NCBI GenBank assembly: GCA_000711775.1
Contig: ARYC01001245.1
Location: 1 to 64,000 of the forward strand
From: Oxytricha trifallax
Taxonomy: Eukaryota > Ciliophora > Spirotrichea > Sporadotrichida > Oxytrichidae
Direction of reading: 5' to 3'
DNA: 64,000 bases
Below are positions 47,003 through 58,749 of this stretch, one piece after another; position 1 is the stretch's first letter; every line of letters starts with the position of its first letter. The position numbers and the translations under genes were made by a program. The notes below the pieces were generated by a model. The model had not been told where the DNA came from and ran no database searches. It saw only the letters and a program-made list of their open reading frames with translations.

Positions 47003-49080
47003 TTAATTATGTTGCTTTAATCTTTTTAATTTATATTATTTTACTTTGTGACATCTTAAATGCAACCTTAATTATTTTCAAACAGTACTTTTACTCACAT
47101 TCCTCTCAAATAATCAAGTATTTGTCTTATATAATAAATTGTAAAATATATACGTCACTTTCGAAAATTAGAATTCAATATCATCATTTAAGGAGATGAA
47201 ATGGATTTATTTTAATTTATTTTTACTTGCTGATTTTGCAGTTTATCTTTTGTTTCTTGCTTTTCCATTGTTGAAAATATATAATATAAATTTCATTTTA
47301 AGTATAAGTGCAGCTAAATATCTTATTTTTTAATCAAAATAAAATATATATTAAATCAGTATTATTCATGATATATATTTACAAGAATTCAAGAATTAAA
47401 TTTAAGATATTTAATTTTTATTTATCAATTTCTTTTGAAAATTAAAAATGTGTTAAGGATTAAAGATAAATTAAAATTATTAGTTTAAAAACTTAATTCG
47501 TCAAATTTTATTTACTTTAATTGGGCTTTATAATATTTTAAAAAATTCTAAATAGAATTTATAAAATTCTTAAAAATCTATGAAATTAGTGTGAGTAATT
47601 TTACAAATTATATATCAATTGCCTTAAAATATAAAAAAAATGTGAATATCAGACTATTTGAGCGATTATTAGCTTAAAAGTAGGACTGGGAGGTAGTACA
47701 ACTCCTTTAAATAATTATTTATCTTAAATTTTGGATAAGAAGGATTTAGCTTGGCTTAATACAATAATACCTCAATACGATTTATCAAAGTTCATTTCTA
47801 GAAATAAAATTACTAATAAAATATAAAGACAATTTTTATATTAACGTTCCACATTACTCCGGACTTAAAATTGAAATTTTTATACCAAACGAATTAAAAC
47901 CAGTTGCTAATATCAAGTGACACTGAAATTATTTTTGATTAAATCCATCTTCTTGAAAGAGAATTTTCTATTTAAAAATATTGATGGTATTACTTCAACT
48001 GAATACCTTGTAGATTTAATATTACAATATTAAAAAATTTATATAAGAGAATCAAATGAAAATCAGCAGCAGGTTATTGCTATTTGATATTAAGTTTATG
48101 ATACATTTGGGGCCCATTTAAAGTTATATTTTGAATATACTTAGTATATTTTTACAAAAACGGCAAAGGGATCTTTCTCCCTACATTTTAGTCAAAATCA
48201 TAAAGATAATCTACAAAAAAGAAAATTCATTGAATCAAATAAATTTATAACAAATCATTTAATGATTACCATGCTGAGGATGAAATTAAACACGCTCGTA
48301 ATAAAAAGTCCAAATTTAATATTTGAGTTAAATTAGCTTAATAAATTATTGTATTAACCAATAAGTTTAACCTATAATAAATTGTATTTTAATATAGTCT
48401 TCTATTAAATTATAATGGCTATTTATAATTTTTAAATTAATAATTTTCCAATTTATAAAAAACTCTTCATTTTAAATCGAATGCTTAAAGTCGTAATTTT
48501 CAGAATATATTTATATAATATATTATAATCTGAGCAAATATTCCCTTAACACGTTAAAATAGGAGAATTAGGAGCATTGAACAAAAATAAATCACACATA
48601 TAATTAATTCTTTCATAACTCTGAAGTACAATTTTAAATTGTAACTTAAATTTTTATAATTTATTAGATTATGCCTAATCTCTGTGTGCATAAGGCTAGA
48701 AACATTGCTTAAGCATTTTTAACAATTTTTGTTTTAAAACGGCTTAATTTAATTAAAATGTTTTTTTATTTTAAATCCTTTGATTTATTAAATTATTTCA
48801 ATCAGCTGGGACTTTGCGATTGATCCCAAGGTTGAAGTAGTGAATTATATGTAATTATTCTTTAGATGTATGAATTAATACTTCTTACTTTTTAATTATT
48901 CTATTGATTATTGTTGGTGCTTTAATTTTTCAGAACAACATTTAATGATTCACAACAACAATCTTTTTCTTTTAATTTAATGAATTTTGTCAATTTATTT
49001 GTATTTTGGATTAAAAGTAAAATTAAACAATATTATCATTAATTTCAAGATATTTGAAAAGCATTAATTTACTTCTCTAT
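47003..49080. other. AT-rich DNA, no gene seen
   Basis: No supported frame. The 13-bp target duplication of compact element 1 is at 46990-47002. Confidence 0.5.
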
Positions 49081-49211
49081 ATTCAAAACCCCGAAACCCC
49101 TAAATGAGGTTTATAAGTGCATTGATTTGTAGAGTATAGTTGGGGTCTAATTGGGGTTAGTAGACAAAATGCAGGTTTTATGTGAATTTAATGAGTATTA
49201 GTGTTATTAAT

Positions 49212-50658
49212 TCAAGCAAATTTTATCTGTTTATCTCTATTGTATCTTTTGAACTATGCTCTCTCTAGTGGGTCAAGGTTATCATCTAATGTTTATCAAG
49301 GATAGTTTAGAGCTCTCACGATTATCATCTCTACTATCCTTTTAATTTCTTTGCAGATATCTTCCTATTTAATGTGTTTCTAAGCCAAACTTATAGATTG
49401 CTTTTCATGTTTAGTACCAAAGTAAGACATACTTTCCATATCACTTTCTAATATTTATGCAGCTACTGCCCAAACATCCCATTAGACAGAACCATTTTTC
49501 AACTTCTCTCTTATTGGGAAGTATCCTGGAGTCCCAAGTACTTATGCCAATGTAACGATCTCTTATCTTAAAGCTCAATTGAAATCGATTACAACTACTT
49601 CTAATGGGCAGAGATTCATTATTACATTTTCAGGCTTCAAATCTCTATGAAGATACAAAGTTAATGCAACTCCTTGACACCCTTTATCATTTCTGAAAGT
49701 ATATCGTTTAAATCATCGGGGTATCGATTAAGATAGAGATAGTCTCTCAAAGTCATTTCAAATTTCTTGAGTCTTAGTGCGATAAAACCATAGCTTAATA
49801 TGACACCGTCTAACTTAAGCAAATTCTTGCAATCTTTTAATTAGGCCTCTCTAAGAACCATGTATTCATTAGCAAACTCGTTTTAATACTGTTGGTTCTT
49901 AAGGAGATAACTAAAGGGATACACCTTGTATGCATACTCATCAACTACTATAACTTTGCTTTTGCAGGCACGTTTATATTCAAGTAATTTTCAATTCAAG
50001 TGCTGAGGTCAACTGCATTTAATGCTGGTATATTGATAGCATTCGCTTAGAAGCATGCTGAGATTGTATTGCCTACTGGTTGTTTCATCGATTCATATCG
50101 CTTCTGTCTCTTGAGTCTCTCCTGCTGCTCTCTTAATGACTCAAGAGTATTAGATTTTCTTTTAGCTGGCACTAGATTTTTAGTCTCTTAATCTTCAATC
50201 AAGAACTCACTCAGGTGATGCTTTTGCATATGCCTTTTAACTTTAGCTGAGTGAGTATATGATTTCATGCATGTCGTACACTAATACCTACCATCTACCT
50301 TTTCATGCTTGAAATAGATCTTGGCTTTGCCAGAGTGTACCTCTTTAAGGTGTCTCTTCAAGCTTTGTTCAGTTGAGAAATGATTCTAGCAGTCTTCACA
50401 TTAATATGTTTTTATCTTTTCGATTGGTTGCTGTTCTTTTAGCTCCTCAACATAATCAATTTAAGTTTAAACCCCTATCTCTGCACTCTCCCTCTGGTTT
50501 AATACTTCTATGATAAAAACCTCTGCTTCAAATTCAAGAGCTCTTAACTCTACCTCCCTCTCAACATAAATGATCTCAGGCTTTTTAGTGGAGCCAAAGT
50601 TGAGCATTGATTGACCTGCTCCTAAAAGTGCCGCTCTACGATTTAAGTTAGCCGCCAT
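49212..50658 (-). pseudogene. TBE 57 kDa zinc-finger/kinase (TBE-D), frameshifted
   Basis: ATG 50658-50656 (MAANLNRRAALLGAG) to TGA 49214-49212; 1447 bases, not a multiple of three. Zinc fingers and kinase motifs align with TBE1 (AYKVYPFSYL; DFN). The catalytic-loop region is damaged: near 49655 bases are lost just before CATAGAGATTTGAAGCC, so HRDLKP falls out of frame. The N-terminal 20 residues are nearly identical to TBE1. Confidence 0.88.
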
Positions 50659-51224
50659 GTTTAAATTCAAATTTAAATTTCTATTACAAAGCTCTAATAA
50701 CGTAACTAGTTATAGTTACTCTGTATAATACCTTCCATAGAAACAATAATGGTTGATTTTGAGGTGCAAGAGATCATATTTATAATAAGTTTATAACTAT
50801 TCATTTTCTTATTTCATGCTTAATATTTTTAATTTTGGTACCAACCTAGAAAAAAATGAGGTTGGTACTGGTACCAATTAGGTTTTGAACCATTTTGGAA
50901 CTTTTCCATTAAAACCTCATTAGTTTAAAACTAGGTACTAATTAAGTTTTGGTACTATTAAATTGGTACCAATTAAAATTAAACGAATTTAGTACCAGTA
51001 CTAATTAAATTAAAACAAATTTAGTACTAATTTAATGGAACTAAATTGATTAAAATGGAGCTCCATCTCTGCAGTTTGTTACAGCTTCTGCAAACTTTCT
51101 CCACGTATCTTTGCAGGGTTAACCTCCTATAAGATGCCCATATTTAATAGAAAGTTTTTAAATAATAGGATCCAGAAGTCTATATATTATAATTTGAAAT
51201 TAATTTATAGGAAGAGGAACAAAG
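50659..51224. promoter_or_regulatory. TBE-D divergent intergenic region
   Basis: Same repeated GGTACTAATTAA / GGTACCAATTAA words as TBE1 (about 50835-51030) and the TTAACCTCCTATAAGATGCCC block near 51120. Conservation between copies supports a regulatory role. Confidence 0.6.
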
Positions 51225-52012
51225 ATGGAAACACTCAATGATCAAATGAAAACAGTTGAGGCACAAGAAATTACCCCAAGATTCAGAAATAAGGAAGATC
51301 TCTATCAATACCTAACTATACATGGTAAGATGATTTGATGACTATTAACAAATTATAAAGTTGGTTTATTCATTCCAACGATGGAGGTACCAAATTTCAT
51401 TCTTAAAAGCAATTCTTTGTGAGGAGTAGAAAGCTTTTAAAGATAAAGAGATTAAACTAATAGAAATTCCAAACTACCCTGAGATTTCAGTCACTAATCT
51501 TTATGAGGATGCCATGTAAGATGAGGAAGTGGTAGTTTGCCTTCCTACCAAGAAACAACTCTCTAATAAAAACCAGAGAGGAACTTTTTCTTTGGTGTTC
51601 TTGGCACTATATAAGAGGATTATCTCAAAGAAATAATTGAAGAAGCTCATAAGAAACGATATTCTATCTCTCCTGAAGACTAGAAGAAGCAAGGCATTCT
51701 AATAAGCTCAGCTTTGCTAGAGGAACTTAACAAGCATTCTTTTCTTTCAAGTTAGCTTTGACATATAACTTTGTAGTAAAATCTGGCACTGGTACATATC
51801 TTATGAAACAGCATGCTAAGGTTCATAGAAATAGAAAACAGCAGAGAGTTCATTAAGTTAGCAAGAGACTTTATAAAGATGTTTAAAAGCCAGAAGAGAT
51901 GAACATAGATGCAGGAATTGGAAGTAAGAGAAGAAACTTAGGGCCTGTCAAGCCTTAAGAAGAAGAAAAGAAAGAGAAGCCTAATCCTTTTAAGGGTCCA
52001 TTTAATATGTGA
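51225..52012 (+). pseudogene. TBE 22 kDa protein gene (TBE-D), frameshifted
   Basis: ATG 51225 (METLNDQMKTVEAQEITPRF) to TGA 52010-52012. Intron 1 starts GTAAGATG near 51325 and ends TATAAAG near 51360. Intron 2 has a changed donor (GTTAGCTTTG) near 51753. Base losses near 51385 and near 51570 break the frame. It preserves EIPNYPEISVTNLYEDAM and the C-terminal MNIDAGIGSKRR. Confidence 0.84.
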
Positions 52013-52018
52013 ACTATT

Positions 52019-53083
52019 TCATTCATTTAAGTCTAAAACTTATTAATAAACATTCATTCTCCCCTTCCTTACACATATCGTAGTCTTTTCTTTATTCACT
52101 CTCTTGCAACTAATTTGTATTAAGAGTACTGTATCAATTGGTAAATCATGCATAAGATGATACAGCAGTAGCTTCTTGTTGTAAGTCTTGATTTAACTCC
52201 AGTAAAATTCAATTCCATTAAATTATGGGCTATAAGGAACGTTGTATACAGGAGTTATGTTTAACTCTTCATAAGCTTTCTTAGACTCCTTAGTCTTATG
52301 AACTGAGAGGTTATCAACAAACAGGATGATCTCTTGGTTACTATACTTCTCTCTGAGCTTATGTAGGAACTCTATATACTACTCTCGCTTAATAGAGCGA
52401 GGGTGAATAACATAACTCTCTAAGCCTGAATCTTCACTTATACCAGCTAAAATTGCATGGGTGACTACCTTCACTTTTTAATCATAAACTTCTATATTAT
52501 CATACTTCTTATATCAAGACTTATTAATAAAGGTGTTGAAAGTGAATACAGCTTCATCAGCGTGTATGAACTTGATGTTATTAGTAATAGCTCTCTGCAT
52601 TTAATCATATATATAGTTTAAATTATTACTATAAAATGGCACTGTAAAATCAATTACTCTTTTCACTCTGTTGACAGTCTTGAAAGTAATGCCATTTCTT
52701 CTAAAAATATTAGGAATAGTCTAAAGAGAGATAAGCATGTCAGGAAACTTGCGATGAAACATGACAGCTCGTTAGTCAAGAGGAAAGTGACCCCAGTACT
52801 TTAAAGTCTTAGAGTCACAGAGGAAGTCAATATGGGTCTGAGTGAACTTTTATTTTTTTACTGGATATTTTCACGTACCAGAATTAAAAAAATAAACAGC
52901 CAACATGCAGTGATATCTAACAGTTGAGGCACTCTTGCATAGGAGTCTTGCTATGGCTGTATAATTCAGCACTGGTTTGACTTAGTCTATATTAATACTT
53001 GTACCATACCTAAGCTTAAGCAGTAAATTTAAATATTGCTCATCATAGATAAACCCTAAATTTCGCTAATTTCTATTTCTCAT
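52019..53083 (-). CDS. TBE 42 kDa DDE transposase (TBE-D), full length except one TGA
   Basis: ATG 53083-53081 (MRNRNQRNLGFIYDEQY) to TGA 52021-52019 is 355 codons, a multiple of three, matching the known 42 kDa size. All three catalytic residues are present: HADEAVF, LFVDNLSVHK, NGIEFYWSQ. The only defect I find is TGA after FNSGT at about codon 74 (near 52875). The TGA lies in GTACGTGAAAATATCCAG, an 18-nt GT...AG stretch whose removal keeps frame and gives NSVKKQKF, similar to TBE-C/E, which lack a stop there. So either a tiny intron or a single nonsense mutation. Convergent with the 22 kDa gene. Confidence 0.85.
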
Positions 53084-53186
53084 TTTGCAAATTGATCTAA
53101 TTTCTCTACTAACCCCAATAAGACCCAACTTTACCCTACAAATCAAAGCACTTATAAACCTCACTAAGGGGTTTGGGGTTTTGATT

Positions 53187-54076
53187 ACAGATTTATATTT
53201 CTTTATCTTTTTCTACATTAATAAATTTAAAAACTCTGTTAAACCCGTTATAAATAATAATTATTTTGTATTTAAAACCAAAATGATTACTAGTTCATTA
53301 TTGAAGGTTTATTGTTTTAAACATGTTTTTAAAATCTTCTTTATCATTTAATATGAAATCTAATATTTACTCATTTTAAATGCAGGTTTTGGCAATAAAA
53401 CAGAGAAAACCCTCTCTAAATTAGAAAAACTAAAAATATTAATAAAGATCATAATTATAAAATATAACAAACTTTTTCTCTCAAGCCGTAATAAATTATA
53501 AAATTTAAATTCAAGACGTAAATCCGTTTTAATAATTCATCAAAAGTCAAGTTATATATCTATATTATTATCCCCTATGTTTTTACTTATTTTAGTTTTA
53601 CTTCTTTTTAATATGAGAAGAGAAGTTCATGTTAATAAAGATTTCTAAAATCATGAAAGTGTTAATATCTTATGTTTATATAATTTTATGAAAAATCAAT
53701 TTTATCAAAGAATTCAAAATTATTAACGAAATCACAACAACGAAGCTCAATATCGTGTATGGTCGAATGTTGCATGAAAATAAATCCTAAATACAGTTTT
53801 ACAACAGTTAAATACTAAAGGTTTATTACATAATTAACTTCAAAGTTTATAAATTTGAGATAGTAAAATATTATAACAGTGAGCATTAAGATATTTCCTA
53901 AAATTTAAAAACTTTAGTAATGTTGACTTTAAATTAAATAATTAAAGAAAGTAAAATATTTCAAAAAATAGTAATTATTATTTTCAAATCTTCTACTTTA
54001 ATCAATGTGAATGATAAGATTACTATGATGATGACTTGATACAAGAAATTATATTGCCTAATGACAAAATAAAATA
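53187..54076. other. AT-rich spacer, no gene seen
   Basis: No supported frame or repeat. Confidence 0.5.
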
Positions 54077-54085
54077 CAATTATTA

Positions 54086-54275
54086 GGGTGTTGTAGTCAA
54101 TTGCGAACTGTAGTAACAATTGCGAACTGTGAGTGTCAATTGCGAACTCCAGCGTCAATTGCGAACTCCAGTGTCAATTTCGAACTCCAGTGTCAATTGC
54201 GAACTCCAGAGTCAATTGCGAACTCCAATGTTAATTGCGAACTGTGGTAACAATTGCGAACTTTAATAATAAATT
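54086..54275 (+). repeat. Outer tandem repeats of the Merlin left end
   Basis: About nine copies of CAATTGCGAACT spaced 19-22 bp (GTCAATTGCGAACTCCAGT-like). The right end holds about eight in inverse orientation (55705-55860). Probable transposase binding sites. Confidence 0.85.
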
Positions 54276-54315
54276 TTAATTTTATATGCGAGAGCTGGCA
54301 AAATAAATAAAAAAG

Positions 54316-54420
54316 CAGGGTCTTAGGGGTGCATCCCCTAACGGGGTCTAGGGGGCTGCAGCCCCCAGTTGGAGGGGGTTTCGGGGGAGGGCAAAGCCCT
54401 CCCCCGAAAAACCCATTTGA
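54316..54420 (+). repeat. GC-rich palindromes inside the Merlin left repeat
   Basis: Successive hairpins: AGGGGTGCATCCCCT, GGGGGCTGCAGCCCCC and GGGGGAGGGCAAAGCCCTCC. The surroundings are ~75-80% A+T. Confidence 0.85.
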
Positions 54421-54479
54421 CCTTTTTTGTTCGTAAATTGATGTAATTAGTTTAAAATTTAATCGTTAAATATTCATAT

Positions 54480-55260
54480 ATTAATAGTATTAAATGTCTG
54501 TTAGATATAATATTAATGGTCTTATGATTTTTAAAATTATGCTAAGTTTCTTCTCCATAGAGCTTCAAATAAATATGGTTCTATTTATTCTAGGTTACCT
54601 GGTAATGTATTATATACATGTTTGATATGATATTTGAGGACTGCCCATAATCCTTCAATTAAATTGCTATGTTCCATTGTTCTTTATATTCCATTTTGTG
54701 ATTAATGAATTGTCTTTCATGTCTCATTTCAAGCTCTTCCCAATTGATGCCAATATAACTTGCCCAACCGTCTGTATGGACAATACTGTCTCTTTCAACA
54801 TTTCTAAAATTAAATTCCTCTAATGTTTATGTTGTCCTATTCAAGACACTAAATATTTTACATCTTTATCTTCCTTCTTCTATTAAACCAACTATCCATT
54901 TTTATCTGTCATATATTGTATCTTCTGGATGACTATACTTTAAGGACCTATGTGTCCATAGCGACTCGTCCATTTGGACACTATCTTTTAATTAAAAGTT
55001 TTGTTGTTCTATTAACATTTTATCTTTGATAATATTCCTCAAATTATGATAAATTTAGCTAATAGACTATCTTGTAGTTCTCAACTGTCAGTGATCAGAA
55101 GGTGTTTTACTGCTTCAGATATATTGATTCCAGAAGGAAATAAATTGAATATAACTTCGTCAAGAATTTCTAATGACATGTTTGAAGGACAGTATAAATT
55201 AAGTCCTTATCTTTTAGACTTTCTTGATCTGCATTTATAGATATTACATTCAAATATAAC
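54480..55260 (-). pseudogene. Merlin (IS1595/ISXO2-like) DDE transposase, frameshifted
   Basis: The minus strand has a cysteine-containing N-terminus (FECNIYKCRSRKSK...LYC) that resembles the zinc-binding head of this family, then the catalytic domain: VQMDESLWTHRS (Asp 1), WIVGLIEEGRQRCKIF, IVHTDGWASYIGI (Asp 2), NHKMEY, and, after a one-base shift near 54660, HSNLIEGLWAVLKYHIKHVY (Glu). In-frame TGA codons near 55090 and 55040 and the frameshift make it a pseudogene. Domain order and the TDGW and EGLW motifs fit ISXO2-like/Merlin transposases. Confidence 0.82.
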
Positions 55261-55442
55261 ACTTTCAAAACTATTAGTTATGTTATAAAGTTTGATAGAC
55301 ATCTATGATTAGCAGCGTATACATTAAAGTTGTTTTTTTAATATACCTAAGTCTGAAAATCTTTTAAGTATTTATTAAGTAACTGAGTCTTATTATGTTT
55401 ATTTGACTTATGAAAAAAATGATTCCATTTTAATTATTATAA

Positions 55443-55863
55443 TTTAACGATTAAATTTTAAACTAATTACATCAATTTACTAACAAAAGAGGTCAAATGG
55501 GTTTTTCGGGGGAGGGCTTTGCCCTCCCCCGAAACCCCCTCCCACTGGGGGCTGCCGCCCCCTAGACCCCTGCAATTACTTTTTATCGCATTGCGATAAC
55601 AAGGGGCTCTGCCCCTTGTGACCCCGTTAGGGGCTGCACCCCTAACACCCTGCTTTTTTATTTATTTTGCCAGCTCTCGCATATAAAATTAAAATTTATT
55701 ATTATAGTTCGCAATTGTTACCACAGTTCGCAATTGACACTGGAGTTCGCAATTGACTCTGGAGTTCGCAATTGACACTGGAGTTCGCAATTGACACTGA
55801 AGTTCGCAATTGAAACTCACAGTTCGCAATTGATAACCCAGTTCGCAATTGACTACAACACCC
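55443..55863 (-). repeat. Right long inverted repeat of the Merlin element
   Basis: Mirrors 54086-54470, with an extra ~40-60-bp GC-rich hairpin segment (GCATTGCGATAACAAGGGGC..., near 55585-55625) absent from the left arm. Confidence 0.8.
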
Positions 55864-56224
55864 CAATTATTACACCCATAATGTAGACGAATAGAAATCA
55901 TAAAGATAAATACACTCATCTTTCATACATTCTAAAAACAAAGAATTGTCAAATATATTTCATAAATCCTTTAAAACACAATTCTCTTGTTGTTTTAGAG
56001 GATTTCATCACTTTCGTCAAACTTCTAAAATACATCATTATTTTAAAAAGAAATTTTTATAAAAAATAATATACAAAAACCTAAAATATTAATAGCTTTG
56101 ATTAAGGTTAATTTAAAATTTGTTAAATAAAACAGTATCACAATTACTAATCAAAACCCCTTAATGAGGTTTATAAGTGCTTTGATTTGTAAGAAATTTG
56201 TTAGGGGCTGGGGTTATTAATTAA

Positions 56225-57290
56225 ATGCGAGACAAAAATAGCAAGCTTTTGGGGTGTATTTATGATGAAAAGTATATAGATTTAGTGTTTAAACTGCGTT
56301 ATGGATGTGATATATACAGTTAATAAGTCAAAACTGTACTCAATTATAAGTCAATTTCACTGCTCTTTAAGCGAATTTTATCAATTTTTCTCTCCTTCTG
56401 CCTTATAACAGTATAACTAATGCAATAATAGCTGAATTCTAAGCCTTAGAGGAAGTCAAAGTTTCAATAGAAGCATATTGACTTTTATATTAATGAAAAT
56501 CTTTTTAAGTATTGGGCTCACTTCTCTCTTGACTAAAGAGCTACTATGTTTCACCGCCAGTTCCCTGAGTTGAAGATCTCTGCATAGTCTATTGCAAACA
56601 TTTATAAACGAAAAGGTATCTCTTATAAAGGTGTTAATCGTATCAAGAGAGTGATTGATTTCACTCTGCCATTTTACAACAACAACTTAAATTATATTTA
56701 TAATTAAATGCAGAGAGCCTAATAGAATAATATTAAGTTTATTCATGCTGACGAGGCTGTGTTTACCTTCAATTCTTTCATCTAGAAGTCTTGGTATAAG
56801 AGACATAGTAATATAGAAGTATATGACTATAAATTCAAGGTATAAGCAATGGCAATTCTTGGAGGAATTAGTGCTGGTTTGGAAACTTATGTTATTCATC
56901 CTCGCTTAATTAAGACAGAGCAGTATATTAAGTACTTAAAGCAGGTGAGAGAGAAGTACCCTAAATAAGAGATTATACTGTTTGTTGATAATCTTTCTGT
57001 TTATAAGACTAAAGAAACAAGGAAGAGTTATGAACAGCTTAGAATATCACCTGTACACCAGTGTTAAACGTGCCTTACAGCCCATAGTTTAATGGAATCG
57101 AATTCTACAGGGGTTTGTTAAAAGGCCATTACAAGAAATTGCTTCAATACCACTTGATGCATGACCTAACTATTGATACAGTAGACATTATTAAAAGTTC
57201 AGCGAAGATAGTAGATAATTAGTGGGCTTAAAAGTGTGCTAAAGAAGGAGAATGAATGTATACAAATAAGTTTTATAGTTAAGTTAATGA
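56225..57290 (+). pseudogene. TBE 42 kDa transposase (TBE-E), frameshifted
   Basis: ATG 56225 (MRDKNSKLLGCIYDEKYIDL) to a TGA at 57288-57290 in the restored phase. HADEAVF, LFVDNLSVYK and NGIEFYRG carry the three acidic residues; the usual VHK is VYK and FYW is FYR. Frame breaks lie near 56330 and near 57050 (PVHQC region), and near 57250 before the C-terminus. The site of the shared TGA in TBE1/TBE-D reads QLNSKPQRKSKFQ here, without a stop. Confidence 0.87.
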
Positions 57291-57299
57291 ATATATAAA

Positions 57300-58746
57300 T
57301 CACATTTAAAATTCTTTCGTAGGAGCTGGCTTCTTTTTTTTATCTTCCTACTGTTACTTCCCTCCTCCTTGGTTTCTTCTCTTACCCCCAGCTCCATCAT
57401 CTATATTCATTGATTCTGGAGGCAAAATATTTGAATAAAGTCTCTTGCTGACTTCATACTTTGTCTGCAACTTTCGTTCTCTGTGAAGTTTGCTCTATTT
57501 CTTCTTCAAGAAGATGCCAGTACCAGATTTTTCTAAAGAGTTACACTACAAATCTTACTTGAAATATAAGGGTGTTTCTGCAGCTCTGAAATCCAGCTCT
57601 CACTTATCTTGATCCCTTGTTTGTCCTTATTGTCCTTATCTTTTGAAGAGATGCTGTACTTTTTCTTATGAGATTCTTGAATAATTTCTTTCAAGTAATC
57701 ACTTTTAATTTTTGCAAGTATGCCAAAGAAATAGTTTCTTTTAGGTAATTTGTTAGACAACTGCTTCTTAGTAGACAGGTACAACTAAACCTCTTGATCA
57801 TTCATTGCATCGTCATTTAAGTCAGTCACTGAAATTTCTGGATAGTTTGGAATCTCTGCAACTCTACATCTTAAGTTTTCAATGCTTTCTTCTCTTCGTA
57901 GTAACGCTCTTAGAAATAAAATTTAGTACCTTCCATCGTTGGCAAGAACAAACCAACGACATAAACAATATTAGTTACTATGAGTTCATTACCTTGCTAT
58001 ACCAGGTAGTGATGAAAATCCTCCTTGCTTCTAAATCTTTGAATCAATTCTTGTGCTTGCACTCTTCTCATTGCATCATTGAGTCAAAATAGTAAAAATA
58101 TAGTAAATATATAAATTCTTTAAATACAATGATATTATAAATATATCACTCTTCAAATATTATTATAATTATTTTTAATAGATTTACTTGATTATTAATT
58201 AACTATATTTAAAATGGGCGCAAGTGATAAATATTATATTTTTACTATTTGCGCTCATTTTTTTTATAATATAAATAATTTTTATTTCTATTTTCAATTC
58301 TTTTATTTTAAAACTGATTATATTAATCAAATTATTTCTCTCTAAAATTTTTATTAATTAATTTATTTTATATATTAAAATTTAATAATTTTAAAGATTT
58401 GATACTTTTATTAGTTAATTATTTAAAAATTATTAATGTTTTTACTTAGGAGTAAATGAAACTTAACATTGATTAAAAGCAAACTTCATTTCCATTAATT
58501 AAAATTAATAAACATATTTAAAGATATAAATTAAAAATACAAATATAAATAATGGGCCCAAGTACAAATTATAAATAAGTATTAATAATTTAATTCAAAA
58601 TTATATTTAACTTTATTAGTACTCAAGCTTATTCCTAATAAATATTTTAAAGAAGATTTAAAGTATGTATATTATATCTTTCTTTATATTTAAGCATTGT
58701 TATATTCACAAAACTTTCATTATTTTGACTGATTCATTGACTCCAT
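57300..58746 (-). pseudogene. TBE 22 kDa protein gene (TBE-E), interrupted by a MITE
   Basis: ATG 58746-58744 (MESMNQ), then the MITE at 58731-58081, then NDAMRRVQAQ... and the main part to TGA 57302-57300. The 26-nt intron 2 is GTAAGATTTGTAGTGTAACTCTTTAG (near 57560). Intron 1 starts GTAATGAAC (near 58008) but its expected AG acceptor reads CG, so splicing may be lost. It retains SKIKSDYLKEIIQESHKKKYSISSK-like sequence. The C-terminal region is altered compared with other copies. Confidence 0.82.
58081..58731. mobile_element. 651-bp MITE inside the TBE-E 22 kDa gene
   Basis: Ends GAGTCAAAATAGTAAA and (inverted) CAGTCAAAATAATGAA, flanked by ATT at 58078-58080 and 58732-58734. Removing it with one ATT restores MESMND at the start of the 22 kDa gene. 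No ORF. It contains an imperfect palindrome ATGGGCGCAAG...TTTGCGCTCAT (about 58215-58260). Confidence 0.82.
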
Positions 58747-58749
58747 CTT

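Larger units (their letters stand above)
49084..53183. mobile_element. TBE-D, complete TBE1-subfamily element (4100 bp)
   Basis: Starts CAAAACCCCGAAACCCC and ends GGGGTTTGGGGTTTTG, with ATT duplications at 49081-49083 and 53184-53186. Gene order and sequence follow TBE1, including the GGTACTAATTAA intergenic block. Divergence from TBE1 is spread over the element. The 42 kDa gene is the best preserved transposase in the window. Confidence 0.95.
54086..55863. mobile_element. Merlin / IS1016-type DNA transposon (1778 bp)
   Basis: Inverted ends GGGTGTTGTAGTCAATTGCG are flanked by a 9-bp duplication CAATTATTA (54077-54085, 55864-55872). The 8-9-bp duplication size is typical of the Merlin superfamily. 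The long inverted repeats (54086-54470 and 55443-55863) are composite: an outer array of CAATTGCGAACT-type repeats and inner GC-rich palindromes. The transposase is on the minus strand inside. Confidence 0.88.

Noticed and set aside
49084..49100. A chromosome end (telomere)
   Set aside because: The C4A4 repeats are internal, only 1-2 units long, and belong to TBE termini flanked by AAT/ATT duplications.
54086..54275. CRISPR-like array of short spaced repeats
   Set aside because: The spacers are not unique but variants of CCAGTGT; the array is the end of an inverted-repeat transposon with a 9-bp target duplication, in a eukaryotic genome.
55689..55919. 76-codon ORF over the Merlin terminal repeats
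   Set aside because: It translates the 19-22-bp repeat array (repeating NCEL-like residues) and is not a gene.
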